Shown: positions 24,227 to 36,000, counted from the first letter of the stretch. The stretch: DNA of 64,000 bases from Elymus sibiricus (GCA_039707655.1 CM077674.1:239741904-239805903), one strand, 5' to 3'. A program made the numbers and translations. The notes: generated from the letters alone by a model not told the origin.

Positions 24227-25648
24227 TGAAAGCGCAGGTATACTCCCAGAGGGGGTGAATGGGAGATTTTTAGAAATTCGTCAAACTATGAGGAATTTGA
24301 TGAACCTCAGATTGAAGAAATAGAAACTACAAAGGATCTAAATCATCACAGGATCATAACACATATATAGAGTGAAGAACATGCAAACATATGATCTATA
24401 ACAATACAGAAGATGGAATGAGGAATAACAAAGTAAGTACGATGAAATTCCTCAGAGCAAAGTCATCAGATATGATCACAGTTCTTTAGGCAGCGGAAAC
24501 AATATGTAAATGGGTGGAGGAAATGAAACTAGGTTGGCTCAAAGAAGACAAGGATTTGTTGTACCGGTTCCAGTTGCTGTATCAACTGTACGTCTGGTTG
24601 AGGTGGCTGAGGACCCGCAAGTCCTCACAAGACACACAGTCTTCACCGTATTCCTCTTGAGCCAAGGACCCGCAAATCCTCACTCAATCACTCATGGTAA
24701 GTCTTCAAGGTAGACTTCCGTAACCTTCACAGACTTGTTCACCAGCAAGCCACAATTACTCTTGGCTGCTCAGAACATGACGCCTAACTGTCTGGAGGAA
24801 TGATAGTCCTCAAAGGTAACAAGCGTCGGATCACACAGATCAACTTCTTCAGTGATGCTCTATCACTTTGGCTCTGGTTGGGTTTTTCCTCGCAAGGATT
24901 CTCTCTCAAATTCTTCAGAGGACGGGATGCTCTCAAATGACAAGTGTCAAGTGCTCTCAGGAGCAGCCAACCAACTAGTGGTTGTGTGGGGTGGCTATTT
25001 ATAGCCAAGGGGGCAACCCAACATGAATGGACATAACTGCCCTTTCTCCACATGACCGTTGTCAAGATGACAGCTAGCGCGCGGCACAGCAACGGTCAGA
25101 TCTAGATCTGTAGATCACTCAGGATCCACTCTTTCCTCACTTGTAGGCAGTCCACATTGGCGAACTCCTAACTCCTCAGTCTGACTAAATTCATCAATGA
25201 CCAAAAGAACTTCATCTCTGTCACTCTATGAATTCATCAGCACTGCAAGAGATTTCCAAAGGCTTCACTCGAAGCAGTAGGTAGTGTATAGGTTGTGGAT
25301 AGGTTGTGTATAGGTTTGAGCATCACTTTGGAAATGTGAAATATGTTTCACCTCGACCCCCTTTAACAGTACGGATTTTCCTATATGACTCAAATAATGG
25401 AAAGAGAAACTATGAAAACAAAAGTCTTCGCACTTCCAATTCCTCACATCAAATTCTTCAAAGGCCGTACCATAGTCATCACCAAATTCTTCAAATGAAG
25501 AATACTATTTTTAGGGGTCATCTTTCATCTGTTAAACCAAAATCCTCAGGGACTATTCTCCTGTGTACACTCACAAACATATTAGTCCCTTAATATATTT
25601 GTCCTCAATAGTCGAAAACCAATAGGGGTGGCACTAGATGCACTTACA
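24227..25648 (-). repeat. 5' LTR of Maximus-like element
   Basis: On the minus strand it starts TGTAAGTGCATC at 25648 and ends GCGCTTTCA at 24227. The TATA box CTATAAATAG is at 24995-25004. Confidence 0.95.
24995..25004 (-). promoter_or_regulatory. TATA box of 5' LTR
   Basis: CTATAAATAG on the minus strand, about 650 bp into the LTR, the same place as in the 3' LTR. It is the probable promoter for the genomic RNA. Confidence 0.7.
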
Positions 25649-25653
25649 CGGCC
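25649..25653. repeat. Target-site duplication CGGCC (right)
   Basis: Identical to 11116-11120. Confidence 0.95.
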
Positions 25654-26169
25654 CTCCTCTCTCTCTCTCTCTCTTCTCAGCCAGCTAACAGACGCGCGGT
25701 GTGTGCTCATTGTCGTTCTGCTCACATTCAGTCCCACTTGTCAGCGAAGGCGCAAGATGACGCATACTCACTAGATGAGCGGTGTGCCTGACCGACCGTG
25801 TGGGGTGCGATGCGACAGGCGTGTTGTAATTGTACGTGACAGGCTGGGGGTTGAGGAAGGTGATCCCACCATCCATTTTTCATCCAACGGCCCAGGCAAA
25901 ATCGACTGGCCACAAAAAATATCCAGGCGACTATCATCCAGCCACGTCCTAGTTTCCAAAGCAAAATATCCATCCACTCCATGTTTTTTCGACTCGTTGT
26001 CGTAGCACCCACTCTAATAAGTGACTCGAAAATCATTCATAAATCATGTAAGTTTATAACATGCATACAATTTATTGTACAACAAGTCAGCAACGCATAA
26101 CGACAATGAGGATACAATCTAAATACAAAAGTTTTATCACACAACAAATAACAAGCAATGAAATGAACT
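25654..26169. other. Intergenic DNA with CT microsatellite
   Basis: Opens with a (CT)n run at about 25656-25676, right next to the Copia insertion, then GC-rich sequence with an inverted copy of the CCCCACACGGTC-type phrase seen at 9765-10760. From about 26040 it becomes AT-rich and is probably the 3' flank of the host pseudogene on the minus strand. Confidence 0.6.
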
Positions 26170-26663
26170 TCAGGTCAACCAATCCTTGGCGTTGGAAGCG
26201 CTTGCTTTGGACCAGAACTTAGAGTCTTGGTTGGGCCAGCTATTGAGAACACGGAATCCAACGCAAGACTCCCCAACTAGGCTGAAGCGGACTATATCAG
26301 GAGGACGCAGATTGTGATAGCCAGCTTCGGGAACCATAGCAATGTCCAAGGTATAGATACAGTTGCTTATCATGAATGGTAACATTGTGCCATCAGCAGC
26401 TAGATTACCTTTCACCATCATTGGATAGTTTAGTCCAAGGAAAAGCGAGTCTCTCCAAGACTATCAATAATGAACCAGGGAGAAGGTTGTGGCACTAGCA
26501 CGGTAGTATCCATCCCGAATACCATGCAATGGATGTTGGAATAGGTCTGGAGTGCAACCATGGGAGACAGTACCTAGTTCCTCTATAACATCAACATTTC
26601 CTTTTATATAGACAAGAAGAGGTGATCCATTAGAATAAGTAGCTAGGCACCACTGAGTAGGTA
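26170..26663 (-). pseudogene. F-box/DUF295-like host gene, 3' part
   Basis: This is the C-terminal part of a grass F-box-associated (DUF295-type) protein cut off by the CACTA insertion. Read on the minus strand it begins at the target site with LPTQWCLATYSNGSPLLVYI and continues GNVDVIEELGTVSHGC. A frame change around 26450 leads into MMVKGNLAADGTMLPF and ISNCIYTLDIAMVPEAGYHN, ending with NSWPNQDSKFWSKASA and a stop at 26170. The Trp-containing SPLLVYI strand and the SNCIYTLDI segment fit the repeated beta-strand region of DUF295 proteins. The partner fragment lies at 37604-38863. Protein family recognised from pattern only. Confidence 0.7.
26661..26663. repeat. Target-site duplication GTA (left) of CACTA
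   Basis: Three bases before CACTACTAGGG. They match 37601-37603; three-base duplications are the rule for CACTA elements. Confidence 0.9.
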
Positions 26664-26680
26664 CACTACTAGGGAAAAGC
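26664..26680 (+). repeat. Left terminal inverted repeat of CACTA
   Basis: CACTACTAGGGAAAAGC. Its inverted match is at 37584-37600. Confidence 0.95.
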
Positions 26681-26925
26681 CTAGCAGTAACGCTGGGTTT
26701 TTGGCTATCAGTACCGCGGGGGGGGGGGGCGCTACTGCTATGACGCTATAGCTAAGTTTTAGCAGTAGCGCTGGTTTGACCCGCGCTACTGCTAAGTATT
26801 CATAGAAGTAGCGCGTTTCAAACAAGCGCTATTGCTAATTATCTGCAACGCTGTCTTCCCACCCACGCTACTGATAAGGCAGTGATGCTGCTAGCATCCA
26901 ACCAGCGCTACTGCTATGTTTTTTA
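26681..26925. repeat. Left subterminal repeat region
   Basis: Many short motifs in both orientations around the core AGCAGTAGCGCTGG and CGCTACTGCTA. They include a run of G at about 26720 and the inverted pair at 26760-26795. In the En/Spm family such motifs are binding sites for the TnpA-type protein. Confidence 0.85.
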
Positions 26926-27714
26926 TTTCCATTATTATTATTTTTCTTATGTATTTTTGCTGTATTTGTACAGGTTTCACACAATTGTTTCATGATATCA
27001 TAACATACAATATTCTCATAATATCATACACATATACAGTAGTCTCGTCATATTATCATCATCATCATCCAACACAAATATCATCATCTTGAAAATAGTG
27101 ATACACAAGTTATGACATGTATCGAATAAATGCAACTGCATGGTCATGGCACACACACACAAGTTTCATCATCTCTATCTAAACCATGATGTAGAAGAGA
27201 AGAGCGATCAGTATGAGCAAGAGCGTGATTATGTAGTACTTCTTGAGGCGCCGGTTCCGCTCCCTCTCTTGCTGGAGTGTCCAACTCAAGTAACTATTCT
27301 CCGCTTCGGCTCTGCTGTCGAACCCTTTGTGGCTACCGCCCGAGTACTTGTGCACCTAGGCCTGAGCGTCTGGCCAGTGGTCGTACACTCCTGGAACCCT
27401 CCCAATGAATACAGCGTAGCAGTCCTTCGCCATCTTTGATCTACATACCTGCATCGTCAGTTGATGAATTCATCGTTAATATGCAACATAATGTACTTGA
27501 GAAACACGAAGAGACAGAGTTAGCAAAATACAAGCAACCTATAGTAAACATAAATAACGAAGTTCCTTGTACCCAAAAAAAAATAACTAGAGCGATCTAC
27601 GCTAGTTCAGGAGGATGGTTTAATTACATCACAGAGTTTCGTCGTGCATAAATTCAAAGTTTTGTCATAGGAAGACAACTAGTAATGACTAAACAGACAC
27701 ATTGTCATCGTCAA
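26926..27714. other. Non-coding left part of CACTA
   Basis: AT-rich, with a short (TCATCA)n-like run near 27055 and an (AC)n run near 27150. No coding signal. It lies 3' of the second CACTA gene and probably holds its 3' UTR. Confidence 0.6.
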
Positions 27715-30700
27715 TCACTCCTCCATGTTGGTGCTCCAATCTTCATAGTCAGGGAGGAAGGTCCCAAGCTTCATGAAAGGATTCAGGTCCAGACGCTGAG
27801 TGACTAGCAGTGCTCGGATATCCTCCCGCGTCATTGCTGGCCCATGGTAGAACATCCCTATTGGTTCTAGGAATTCCTTCATGATCACTTGGGCAATTTC
27901 ACAGTGTACGTGATAAAACTCGGCTTGGATTCGATGATCCGGTGTCATTCCTATGCTCATGGCCCACTTGAGAATGTCAGCATCATTGGAAGCAAGTGAC
28001 ATGCGAAGGCATTGATTATCCCTTCTGTAGTCGAGCATGTGATGCATGAGGTAGAATCCATCAGCCTTGCTATCCTTCGGTTACTGGATGCAGCTAAAGT
28101 CGGTCTTATGGCTGAAAAACAGCCCATTCTTCCTTTGCTTTTTCACCTTGATATATCCACCACTGAGGTTGAAGGTTAACAGGGCACTATCGAGAACAGT
28201 CTTTATGAGCATGTAATCCTTTTTCTTGATGTTCTTCGCTGAGTCCAAGTATAGAGCATGGGAGTATTCTGGGTACAGAATGATGAGGACGCCCCCCTGG
28301 GCAAAATAAGCACACCTCACATTACCCTCCATGCGTGCAAAGGAATGATTAAAACTTACGAAAGGATATCCGTGGATGACTTACGTGGGATGATAAGGCA
28401 GGAGAATTGTTTCCTTGTCCTTATTGGCAACCACGAACTCACCGATGTACTTGCTCGCATAGTCACAGTGCTCTTTGCAGACTGCCAAGAAGCTCTCATG
28501 CAAATAGTATGGGTCCGCGACGCAGATATATTTTATGTTCTCGCACCTGATGATGTAGTCCAGATACAACGCATACATGCGAATGAGCTGAAAATCCAGC
28601 TTGGTCATGTGGAACATGTCATACATGTAGTCAAATCACAGGATGAACTTATTCGTGGGCCATCTCTTGACGTACAACTTTCCACCCGGCACCTGAGCCG
28701 TGTAAAGTGGGTATCCTGGATTTTTTGAGGCGAGAAGGCTTTTCTCTCTCGCCAGCACATCTTCATAAAGTCTCCTTAGATCATTGTTTAGTATGTCCTC
28801 TAGCACTTTTTGAGGTAGGATTGGGTAGCCGGCGACATGGAACTGCGCTGCACCTTTCACAGGTATTCTGTCTACCTCCCGGGGCTGCAGAGGTGGCTGG
28901 CTACTTCAAGTAGCTTTGGTGCCTTTTTTCAGTCTCTTCCTTTGCTTCTTGGCGGGTGGCGGTAGTGAGCCCACCATACCTTCCCTGACCACTGCCCCTA
29001 GTGTCGTTGGGCTTAGCAGTGCACGTCGACCCTCGCGTTGTTGTTGTCGGGTAGAGGTGGCATCTGGAGGCGTCTCCTGCAAGGATTGCATGAAGAGAGA
29101 CTTCTTGCAATCAGCCTTAGGACGTTCCAGTTCTGGCAAATCAGGCAGCATCAAGTCATCTCCACGCTCATAGCCTGAGTCATAGTCCTGAGCCATTGAT
29201 CCACCGTCGTCATAGCCGGTATTGATATACTGGAGACGGTCGTCATCATCATCATCCTCCATGGCATCATCAGCATTTGCTTCTTTGACGGGGGCGACGT
29301 CATCAGGCACTAATGGAGGCTCTGCCTCACGTCGTCTGCTATCACCCACCACGACAGGTGCAAGTAATTGGGTAGATGGGGTGGTGTTCATACCTTGTTG
29401 AGGTGTTGTCGTTGGAGTGCTCCCGGGTGCCTCCACACAAAGAAGAGTCTTCGGCCAAGGCAGGAACCAACCCTTGCAATCGACAAGCCATTTAGGGGTC
29501 TCATCATCTCCCTCGAGTAGTATTGAGGAGGCAAATCCTTGAAGCCCGCTAACACACTAGCCATGCAAACGTTGAAGATGCCATCAGGCATCTCTCGGTT
29601 GTGCAACTTACGGTCCTTCGGCTTCTGGATCATTGCCTTTCCCACGTTGACCTTCTGGCTGTTGATGTCGTACAATATGGTGCATGGGGTTTTGTTGACC
29701 TGCAAAGACATGTCTGCGATGTCAGACATCCGGAAGGCAACTGAAACGAAAGACTATAGAAATGTTGGTGAAGAGGGTGTGACGCGTAATTACCATGAGG
29801 GCGTTGAGCACAGCCAAAGACGAAGCCCCATCGAGCACGCCAGAGACGGAGGCCGGGCTGCTATGAACAGGAGCAGGACCAGGTGCGGGAGCATGTGCGG
29901 TTGCATGAGCAAGTGCTGGTGGTGCGATGTTCACCGAATTGCTCCTGACGTAGCTGGGAAGGGGAAAGTCCACTGGCCCTTTATCTGGATTTCTCTTCGT
30001 CCAGTCGATAATCTCCGGAATCAAGGTGCCAATGTTAGATGCGATCTCAAGCCTGCAGGCAGCTACCGCTGCATTGACTGCCTCTTTGACAACTACTTTG
30101 ACTGCCTCTTTGACAACCTCTTCTTTGGTCTCAGCTATTTTTTTATCAACCGTAAGCACGACCTTCTGTTCAATGATTTGTTGAGTAAGCATCCATCTCT
30201 GCCTTCTCTCCTCTGGCTCCTCGTGGTAGTACTTCTTCCACGAGGCGACATCTCCGGTGCCGTGCACACGTCCATATGACGGCTGTGTGTCCTCCGAGAC
30301 CTTTTTCAGTATGTTCAGGGCCCAGTTGAGAGGGGTGTCCCACTTGGGCCTCGCCGACGACTGAGATGACTCATCGCTTTCAGCCGCCTTTTGGTGCTGC
30401 TCTTTCTACAAAAGGAACGTGGATCGTTTACAAATGTGACTAAACTTGTAGTCGAATTGATTAGAAACTAATATAAGGTGGTAATATAATAATTACCAGT
30501 ACTCTCATGAACTCCCACGTGATCGGGTCCATGTAAAAGTTCTTTTTGATGAGGTCCCACTTGAACCGGCCCCTGATGAAATCATGCTCCTGGGGCACGG
30601 TGAACTCCGCCAAGGGGTCTGGGATCCCGTGCTTTTCATGTTCAGCATCCTCCTTGGCCCATACGTGCCTCTTCCCCTCGTAACCATGGCTTCCGAGGCA

Positions 30701-31405
30701 GTGGGGTGGTGTGTTCCTGGCCTGGAGTGCCTTCATTTTCTCTGACTTTTTCTTAACTTCTTCTTTAGGGCAAGTCTCCTTGAATTTTCCAAAGTCCTCT
30801 TCCATAAGTGTCGGATTGTCAGCTTTAATCTTGGACCACAGATGATTCTTCCCAATCGCGGCTTTCACCCTTAGTTTCCAGGTGGCCAAGTCGTTGCTGA
30901 ACATCCCCATCGCCTTGTTGTTAATCTTGCTCATGGTCTCGTCCTCCCACGGAAGTTTGCTTTCTGTGTGGCCGGGGAACAAGAACCTATTGTGCAACTT
31001 TGTTAGCAGCATGTGCTACACATGTGGTATCTTTTGTAAGTTCATGTCGTTGATGTTGGCGGTTTCCCTGAGGATGCAACCTAGTGGATTGCCGTAGCAC
31101 GCGCGTGCTTCCTTCGGCTCCATTGGCTCAAAATTACCGGGGTGCATCACTGTGACCACATTTTTTTTGATGCCGAGCTCGGTTGGTTTCCATGCCCTCT
31201 TCGGCTTTGATCCTTTCTCGGCTTTGCCAGCATCGTTGCTAGTGTCGGGGGTGGTGTCGGTGCCGATGTCGGTGTCGGGATTGCTTCCACTGCCACCTAC
31301 CTCCGCCCGCAACCGCTCTTGTTCATCTAGGTAATCGAAATAACAATTTCCTGCCTCAATGGGTCTAGTTTGGGGTGACCAGAACCCCCAGAGGCCCAGT
31401 TTCAT
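27715..31405 (-). pseudogene. Second CACTA gene, Ulp1-protease-like C-terminus, broken
   Basis: This reads leftward. Exon 1 runs 31405-30497, with an in-frame TAG at 31016. A likely intron at 30406-30496 (GTAATT...TGTAG) follows. Exon 2, carrying PSYGRVHGTG and an Ala/Pro-rich linker, runs to about 29794. A second intron probably ends at 29700, 29714 or 29741; I favour 29700, before VNKTPCTILYDI. A frameshift near 29510, then stops at 28906 (TGA), 28636 (TGA) and 28081 (TAA), break the rest. The stop at 28381 may lie in an intron (CCCAC, then GTAAGT). The C-terminal region (LYLDYIIRCENIKYIC, ILLPYHP, ALYLDSAKNIKKKD, GFYLMHHMLDYRRDNQ) resembles the Ulp1-type cysteine protease domain common in plant CACTA second ORFs. 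The expected catalytic His and the Cys of the usual CGYY/CGFY box are not seen; here it reads ADGFY. Confidence 0.75.
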
Positions 31406-31484
31406 CGTTGGTAGACATGTTTCCTATGATTGATTAAGTCTGCTAGTTTAATTCTAGACCAAAAAATGAATAATGAAGAAAAAA
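31406..31484 (-). promoter_or_regulatory. Leader of the second CACTA gene
   Basis: Short AT-rich stretch between the first codon of the second gene and the large inverted repeat at 31485-31680. It probably belongs to the 5' leader on the minus strand. A transcription start could not be located. Confidence 0.4.
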
Positions 31485-31680
31485 GGCCTATGTTTTGCCG
31501 GAATGTTGATTCATTCCTGTTCTGGCAAATCCTGGGCACTCGATATGTCCTAATTTCTAGCATAAGTCATGCCAAAATTCACGGAAATTTTTGGCATGAC
31601 CTTTGCTAAAAAGTGGACATATGGAGCTCCTGAAATTTGCCGGAATGGAAATGAATCAACATTCCGGCAAAACATAGGCC
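31485..31680. repeat. 196-bp inverted repeat (potential hairpin)
   Basis: The left arm begins GGCCTATGTTTTGCCGGAAT and the right arm ends with its complement. Arms of about 95 bp match at roughly four of five positions to within a few bases of the centre (near 31583), including GATTCATT, CATATGTCC and GTCATGCCAAAA on both arms. The right arm also resembles the plus strand at about 36648-36755, upstream of the transposase gene. Transcription in either direction would give a long foldback RNA. Confidence 0.85.
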
Positions 31681-32270
31681 ACTCGGATATTCTTTGACAA
31701 TTGTCCATTCAACCAACATTAATCATATCATATTCAACAATAATAAATAAAAGATATAATCAACAATAATGGAATATGCAAATGAACATCAATGACATAT
31801 ATCATATAACATCAATCTTGTTTTTTGTGTATATAGCAACAATTGCTTTAACCAAGTTTTTTAAACAAATATAATTCTATTTTTTGTTTAAATAGCAACA
31901 ATTTCCCTAGCTAATTTAAAAGCCTAGCTAATTTTCCCTAGCTAATTTATATACTAACTACTCCCTAGCTAATTTGCCCTAGCTAATTTATATAGCAACA
32001 ATTTACCCTAGCTAATTTATATACTAACTAATTTGCCCTAGTAGGAACATCATGGCAGCAACAACTCTCTGTTAATTTATATACTAATTTATAACCCTAG
32101 CTAATTTCCTGAAAAAATCAGCTAAAAAAATTTCTGTCCTAAAAAAAATTCCTACTATCCTAAAAAAATCCCTAGTGTCCTAATTTCCTAATGACAGCAG
32201 CAACATCATCACCTAGGGTTCATATGAACACCTAGGGTTCATACATCCAACTGCCTCCTAGGGTTCATAT
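31681..32270. other. AT-rich region with repeated CCCTAGCTAATTT phrases
   Basis: Between about 31905 and 32110 the phrase CCCTAGCTAATTTATATA, or parts of it, occurs at least six times, mixed with AGCAACAATTT. It lies upstream (minus strand) of the second CACTA gene. No coding signal. Confidence 0.65.
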
Positions 32271-32302
<32 letters not shown>

Positions 32303-32600
32303 AGGAAGCAGAGAGAGAGATAGAGAGAGAGGAGGGCAGGGGAGAGGAGAGGGAGAAGAGGGGAGGGAAGAGGCTTACGGGGCAGCGGCGGTGAGGTCGA
32401 GGGCAGGCCCGGGTGGCGGCGGCGAGGTTGAGGGCAGGCAGGGGAGAGGCGACGGTGAGGAGAATCTTGGGCGATGGCCAACGGCGAGGTCGAGGGCGGG
32501 CAGGGGAGAGGGCGACGGCGACGAGGTCGACGGCGGCGGTGACAGAGGAGTGGGGGGAGAGAGGGGGAATGGGGATTTGGGGGAGAAATGAAATTGGGAG
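32271..32600. repeat. (GA)n microsatellite and purine-rich tract
   Basis: Runs of GAGAGAGA at 32271-32300, then GA/GGA-rich sequence to about 32590. The open frames in it (about 32239-32616) are low-complexity by-products. A similar purine-rich tract lies at 36940-37235 next to the right-end repeats. Confidence 0.85.
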
Positions 32601-32617
32601 CCCACACGGGGGTTAAG

Positions 32618-32800
32618 TCAAAATAGCAGTAGCGTGGGTCTTTACCCAGCGCTATAGCTAATTTAGCTATAGCGCTGGGTCACTTACCCACGCTACTGCT
32701 AATACCCATAGCAGTAGTGCTGGTTCACGAATCCCGCGCTATAGCTAACTTAGCTATAGCGCTGGTTCAAGACCCGCGCTACTGCTATATTTATTGTTTT
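32618..32800. repeat. Internal block of subterminal-type CACTA repeats
   Basis: AGCAGTAGCGTGGG, CCAGCGCTATAGCTAA, TTAGCTATAGCGCTGG and CACGCTACTGCTAAT occur in alternating orientation, the same motif set as at both ends of the transposon. It contains palindromes such as GCGCTATAGCTAA with TTAGCTATAGCGC. The block lies between the two genes, at the 3' side of the transposase and upstream of the second gene. Confidence 0.85.
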
Positions 32801-33051
32801 TGTTATTTATTTTCAGTTCTATTTTCTTTTTTATTTTCATTTTCCTTTCTCCTTTTAAATTTTTCTTCATTTTCTTTTCTATTCCTTTACTTATTCATTT
32901 CATTTTCTTTCTTTTTGTTTTACTTTTTTCTCCTCCGAAAGACGACCCAAGCTGGAACCATGGTGGGAAGGGGATATATATCACATCATTTGAACGAAAA
33001 TGGTTAAGTGCGTACACAAAATAGATACATATATATATAAATGATGGTTTC
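32801..33051 (-). other. 3' flank of the transposase gene
   Basis: A strongly T-rich plus strand (A-rich on the coding strand) at 32800-32930, which fits a 3' UTR and polyadenylation region of the leftward transposase gene. No coding signal. Confidence 0.5.
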
Positions 33052-36000
33052 TCAGCTGCGTCGATGACGTTTCACATTGAGCTTCTTTCCTTTCTTGTTC
33101 GTTGTCGAATAATTGAGCCCCTTCTTGTGACTTTTTCGGAACCATGGAGTACGATCTTTCTTACGTAATGTAGTCTTGATTCTTCTTTTGACATATGCTT
33201 CATCGTCAATGTCATCTTCCCTCATCGGGTTGCCGTATTGGTCGTAGTCTTCCTCGTTGGCAACTCCATCCATTCCGACGATGCTCTTTTTGCCTCTCCT
33301 CACGACAACACGGCTGGGATTGGTCGCGTCAGTTATGAAGAAGCATTGTGTCATGTGGTTGGCGTGTACCCATGGCTCAGTTTTAGCGATGACGTTAATG
33401 TTCACGATAGCGCTCTTCACGTTGGGTATAGACATGGTATTGAAATACTTGTTTTCTCTTACGATGGACTTAGCCCATCTGACACGGTACATCATTGCAT
33501 CGTGCAGTCCAGCGTAGTCAAGCTCCCAGATCTCTTCGACCCTTCCATAGAATCTTTCAATGTGCCGTTGGCGTCGGTCATGCATTCAATTGTCACCCCT
33601 GAGTTCTGTTAATCACTGTTCATATCTTTGGCCTCCGTGTAGAACATGTACCCGTTGATATCGTATGCCTGATAGGTCATGAGGTTGGGCTTGGGGCCTT
33701 GTGCTAAGGTATATATGAGCAATCCGTCCGCACTGCCCTCTTCCGGGGGATCAGCAAGAACTCGCTCTTTGAACCAACGCAAGAAAGTGGAGTTGTGCTC
33801 TAAAGTAACTTCGGCATCCGTCTTGCGCATCCCCTGATCATGGTACTTCTTTGTGATGGTTTCTTTGTGCAGTGTCACATAATCTTCTACCTCATCTAGG
33901 TGTTGTAGCACTACCAAGTTAGCCCTGTCAAAGTCATTCTGTTGACCCTAGTATTCCACATGTAATTCCCTCTGGCCATTGTTGTGACCTTCTCCTCCAG
34001 TCCTCCCATGGTGCTTCTTGACGGTCAAACCAACAACAGGGTCTCCGACGCCTAGATAATTCTCGCAAAAGGAGATGCACTCTTGGGTCAGATACCCCTG
34101 GACGATGCTCCCATCGGGACGGGACATGTTACGAACGAATCCTTTGATGACCCCATTCATCCTCTCAAATGACATCATGCTATGAAGGAATGTCGGCCTG
34201 AGGTCGATGATGTCATCCATGATGTGGACAGACAGATGCACCATGACATCAAAGAACGCAGGCGGGAAGTACATCTCAAGCTCACAAAGTATGACAACAA
34301 TCTCTTAATGTAGCCTTCGGAGCTGCTTCACACTGATGGATTTTTGAGAGATAACATCAAAGAAGTTGCAGAGACCACTAAGCGTGTCACGGACGTGCTT
34401 GTCCATTATCCCTCTAATGGTAACCAGGAGTATCTGCATAATCATCACGTGGCAGTCATGAGACTTCATCCCGCTGAACCTTTTCTTCTTGGTGTCTAGA
34501 AATCTTCTTATCTTCCCACAGTAACCGGAACTGACTTTGATTCCCGTAAGACACTTGATGAATTGATCGACCTCCTTCGGGCTTAAGGTGAGGCAAGAAG
34601 GGGGGCAATAATTCTCCTCCTTCTTGTTGACTTTTCTGCCCCTTTCCCCTGCCTCTGTCTCTGTCTTCGTCTCCTCCGTCGAATTTTTACGGAGTGGCAT
34701 GTGGAGAACTCCCCTGATCTTCAAATCTTCCAAGTCTTTCCTTGCCCTCGGCCCATCCTTGGTCTTCTCTGGCATGTTCATCAGTGTGCCAAGCAAGCTC
34801 TCGAGGACATTCTTCATGATATGCATTTGATCAAGGCAATGAGGCGTGTCGTGATTGGGCCAGTAGTCCAAGTCCTCGAAAACAGACCTCGTTTTCCACA
34901 CCTTCATCAGCGCCTCCGGTGCCTTTTTCATCTTTCCAGGCATGGGGCGTTGTTCCCAGTTTTTCAGGAGCTCATTGATTTTGGCGCCGCTCCTCTTACA
35001 TGGAGGTCCTCGATGCTCAGCATGACCATTGAATAGATCTCCACAGTTTCTCCACGGGTCATCCTTCTCGAGCCATCTATGATGCCCCATGTACTCGATT
35101 TTCCCAAACCCGCCATCTTTCATCAACGTAAGTTGTTGAGACATTGTATCATCCACACACCTCATGCATCCGTAGTAACCGTGGCACACCTGGCCTGAGA
35201 CATACCCGTAACCGAGATAGTCATGCACCGTCGTCATCAGCGCGGCTCTCATATAGAAATAATTTCCTGTGCTGGCATCCCATATCTTGACAAGTGATTT
35301 CCATAACGTGTCAAGCTCCTCTTTCAGTAGCCCCAGATACGGGTTAATATCATTTCCCAGTTGTTTCGGCCCTTGAATCAGCATGCTCATGTGTATGTAC
35401 TTTGTCTTAATGCACTTCCATGGGGGGAGGTTGTACATCCATACAAAGACGGGCCATGTGTTGTGGTTAGTGTTCTGGTTTCCAAACGGATCCATGCCAT
35501 CGGTACTCGCGCCAAGCACGATGTTCCTTGCATCTTCTCTGAAAAATCAATATGCGGCATTGAATGCTCTCTAATGGCTAGCATCTGCGAGGTGTCTCAG
35601 CTTCAGATCATCTCCATCATCGGGCTTCTTCCTCTCTGCATGCCAGTGCATGAGCTTTGCTTCCTTAGGATCTATGAAATACCGCTGCATACAGGGGGGG
35701 ATCAGAAAGTACCATATAACTTTCTGAGGAGCTTGCTTTTTGGCCTTCTTGTATCGAGAAACATTGCACACTGGACAGCTGGTTTTTTCCGCGTGCTCCT
35801 TCCGATAAATGATGCAATCGTTGATGCATGCGTGGTATCTAATGTGCGGTAGATCAAGAGGGCAAACAATTTTCTTGGCCTCCTCGACACTAGTAGGACA
35901 CTTGTTCCCCGCGGGAAGAACTTTATCATGTAGATGCTTCAAATGTTCATCGAGGCTTGCATCTGTCCATTTGTTTTTGGCCTTTGTCTTTAGAAGTTCG

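Larger units (their letters stand above)
11121..25648 (-). mobile_element. Complete Copia retrotransposon, Maximus/SIRE lineage, inactive
   Basis: The element is 14.5 kb and on the minus strand. Its LTRs are 1420 and 1422 bp with TG...CA ends, and the TSD is CGGCC. The PBS TGGTATCAGAGC matches the initiator tRNA-Met, and a polypurine tract abuts the 3' LTR. The order on the minus strand is 5' LTR, gag (zinc knuckle), protease, integrase, RT, RNase H, a spacer of about 1.4 kb, a long extra frame, 3' LTR. Integrase before RT defines Copia. The extra frame downstream of pol, the large size and the LTR start TGTAAGTGCATCTAGTGCCA fit the Maximus/SIRE lineage of Triticeae. Every coding part carries stops or frameshifts and catalytic residues are altered, so the copy is dead. 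Confidence 0.95.

Noticed and set aside
32239..32616. Pro/Ser-rich and Gly/Arg-rich frames on both strands
   Set aside because: By-products of the GA microsatellite and purine tract.
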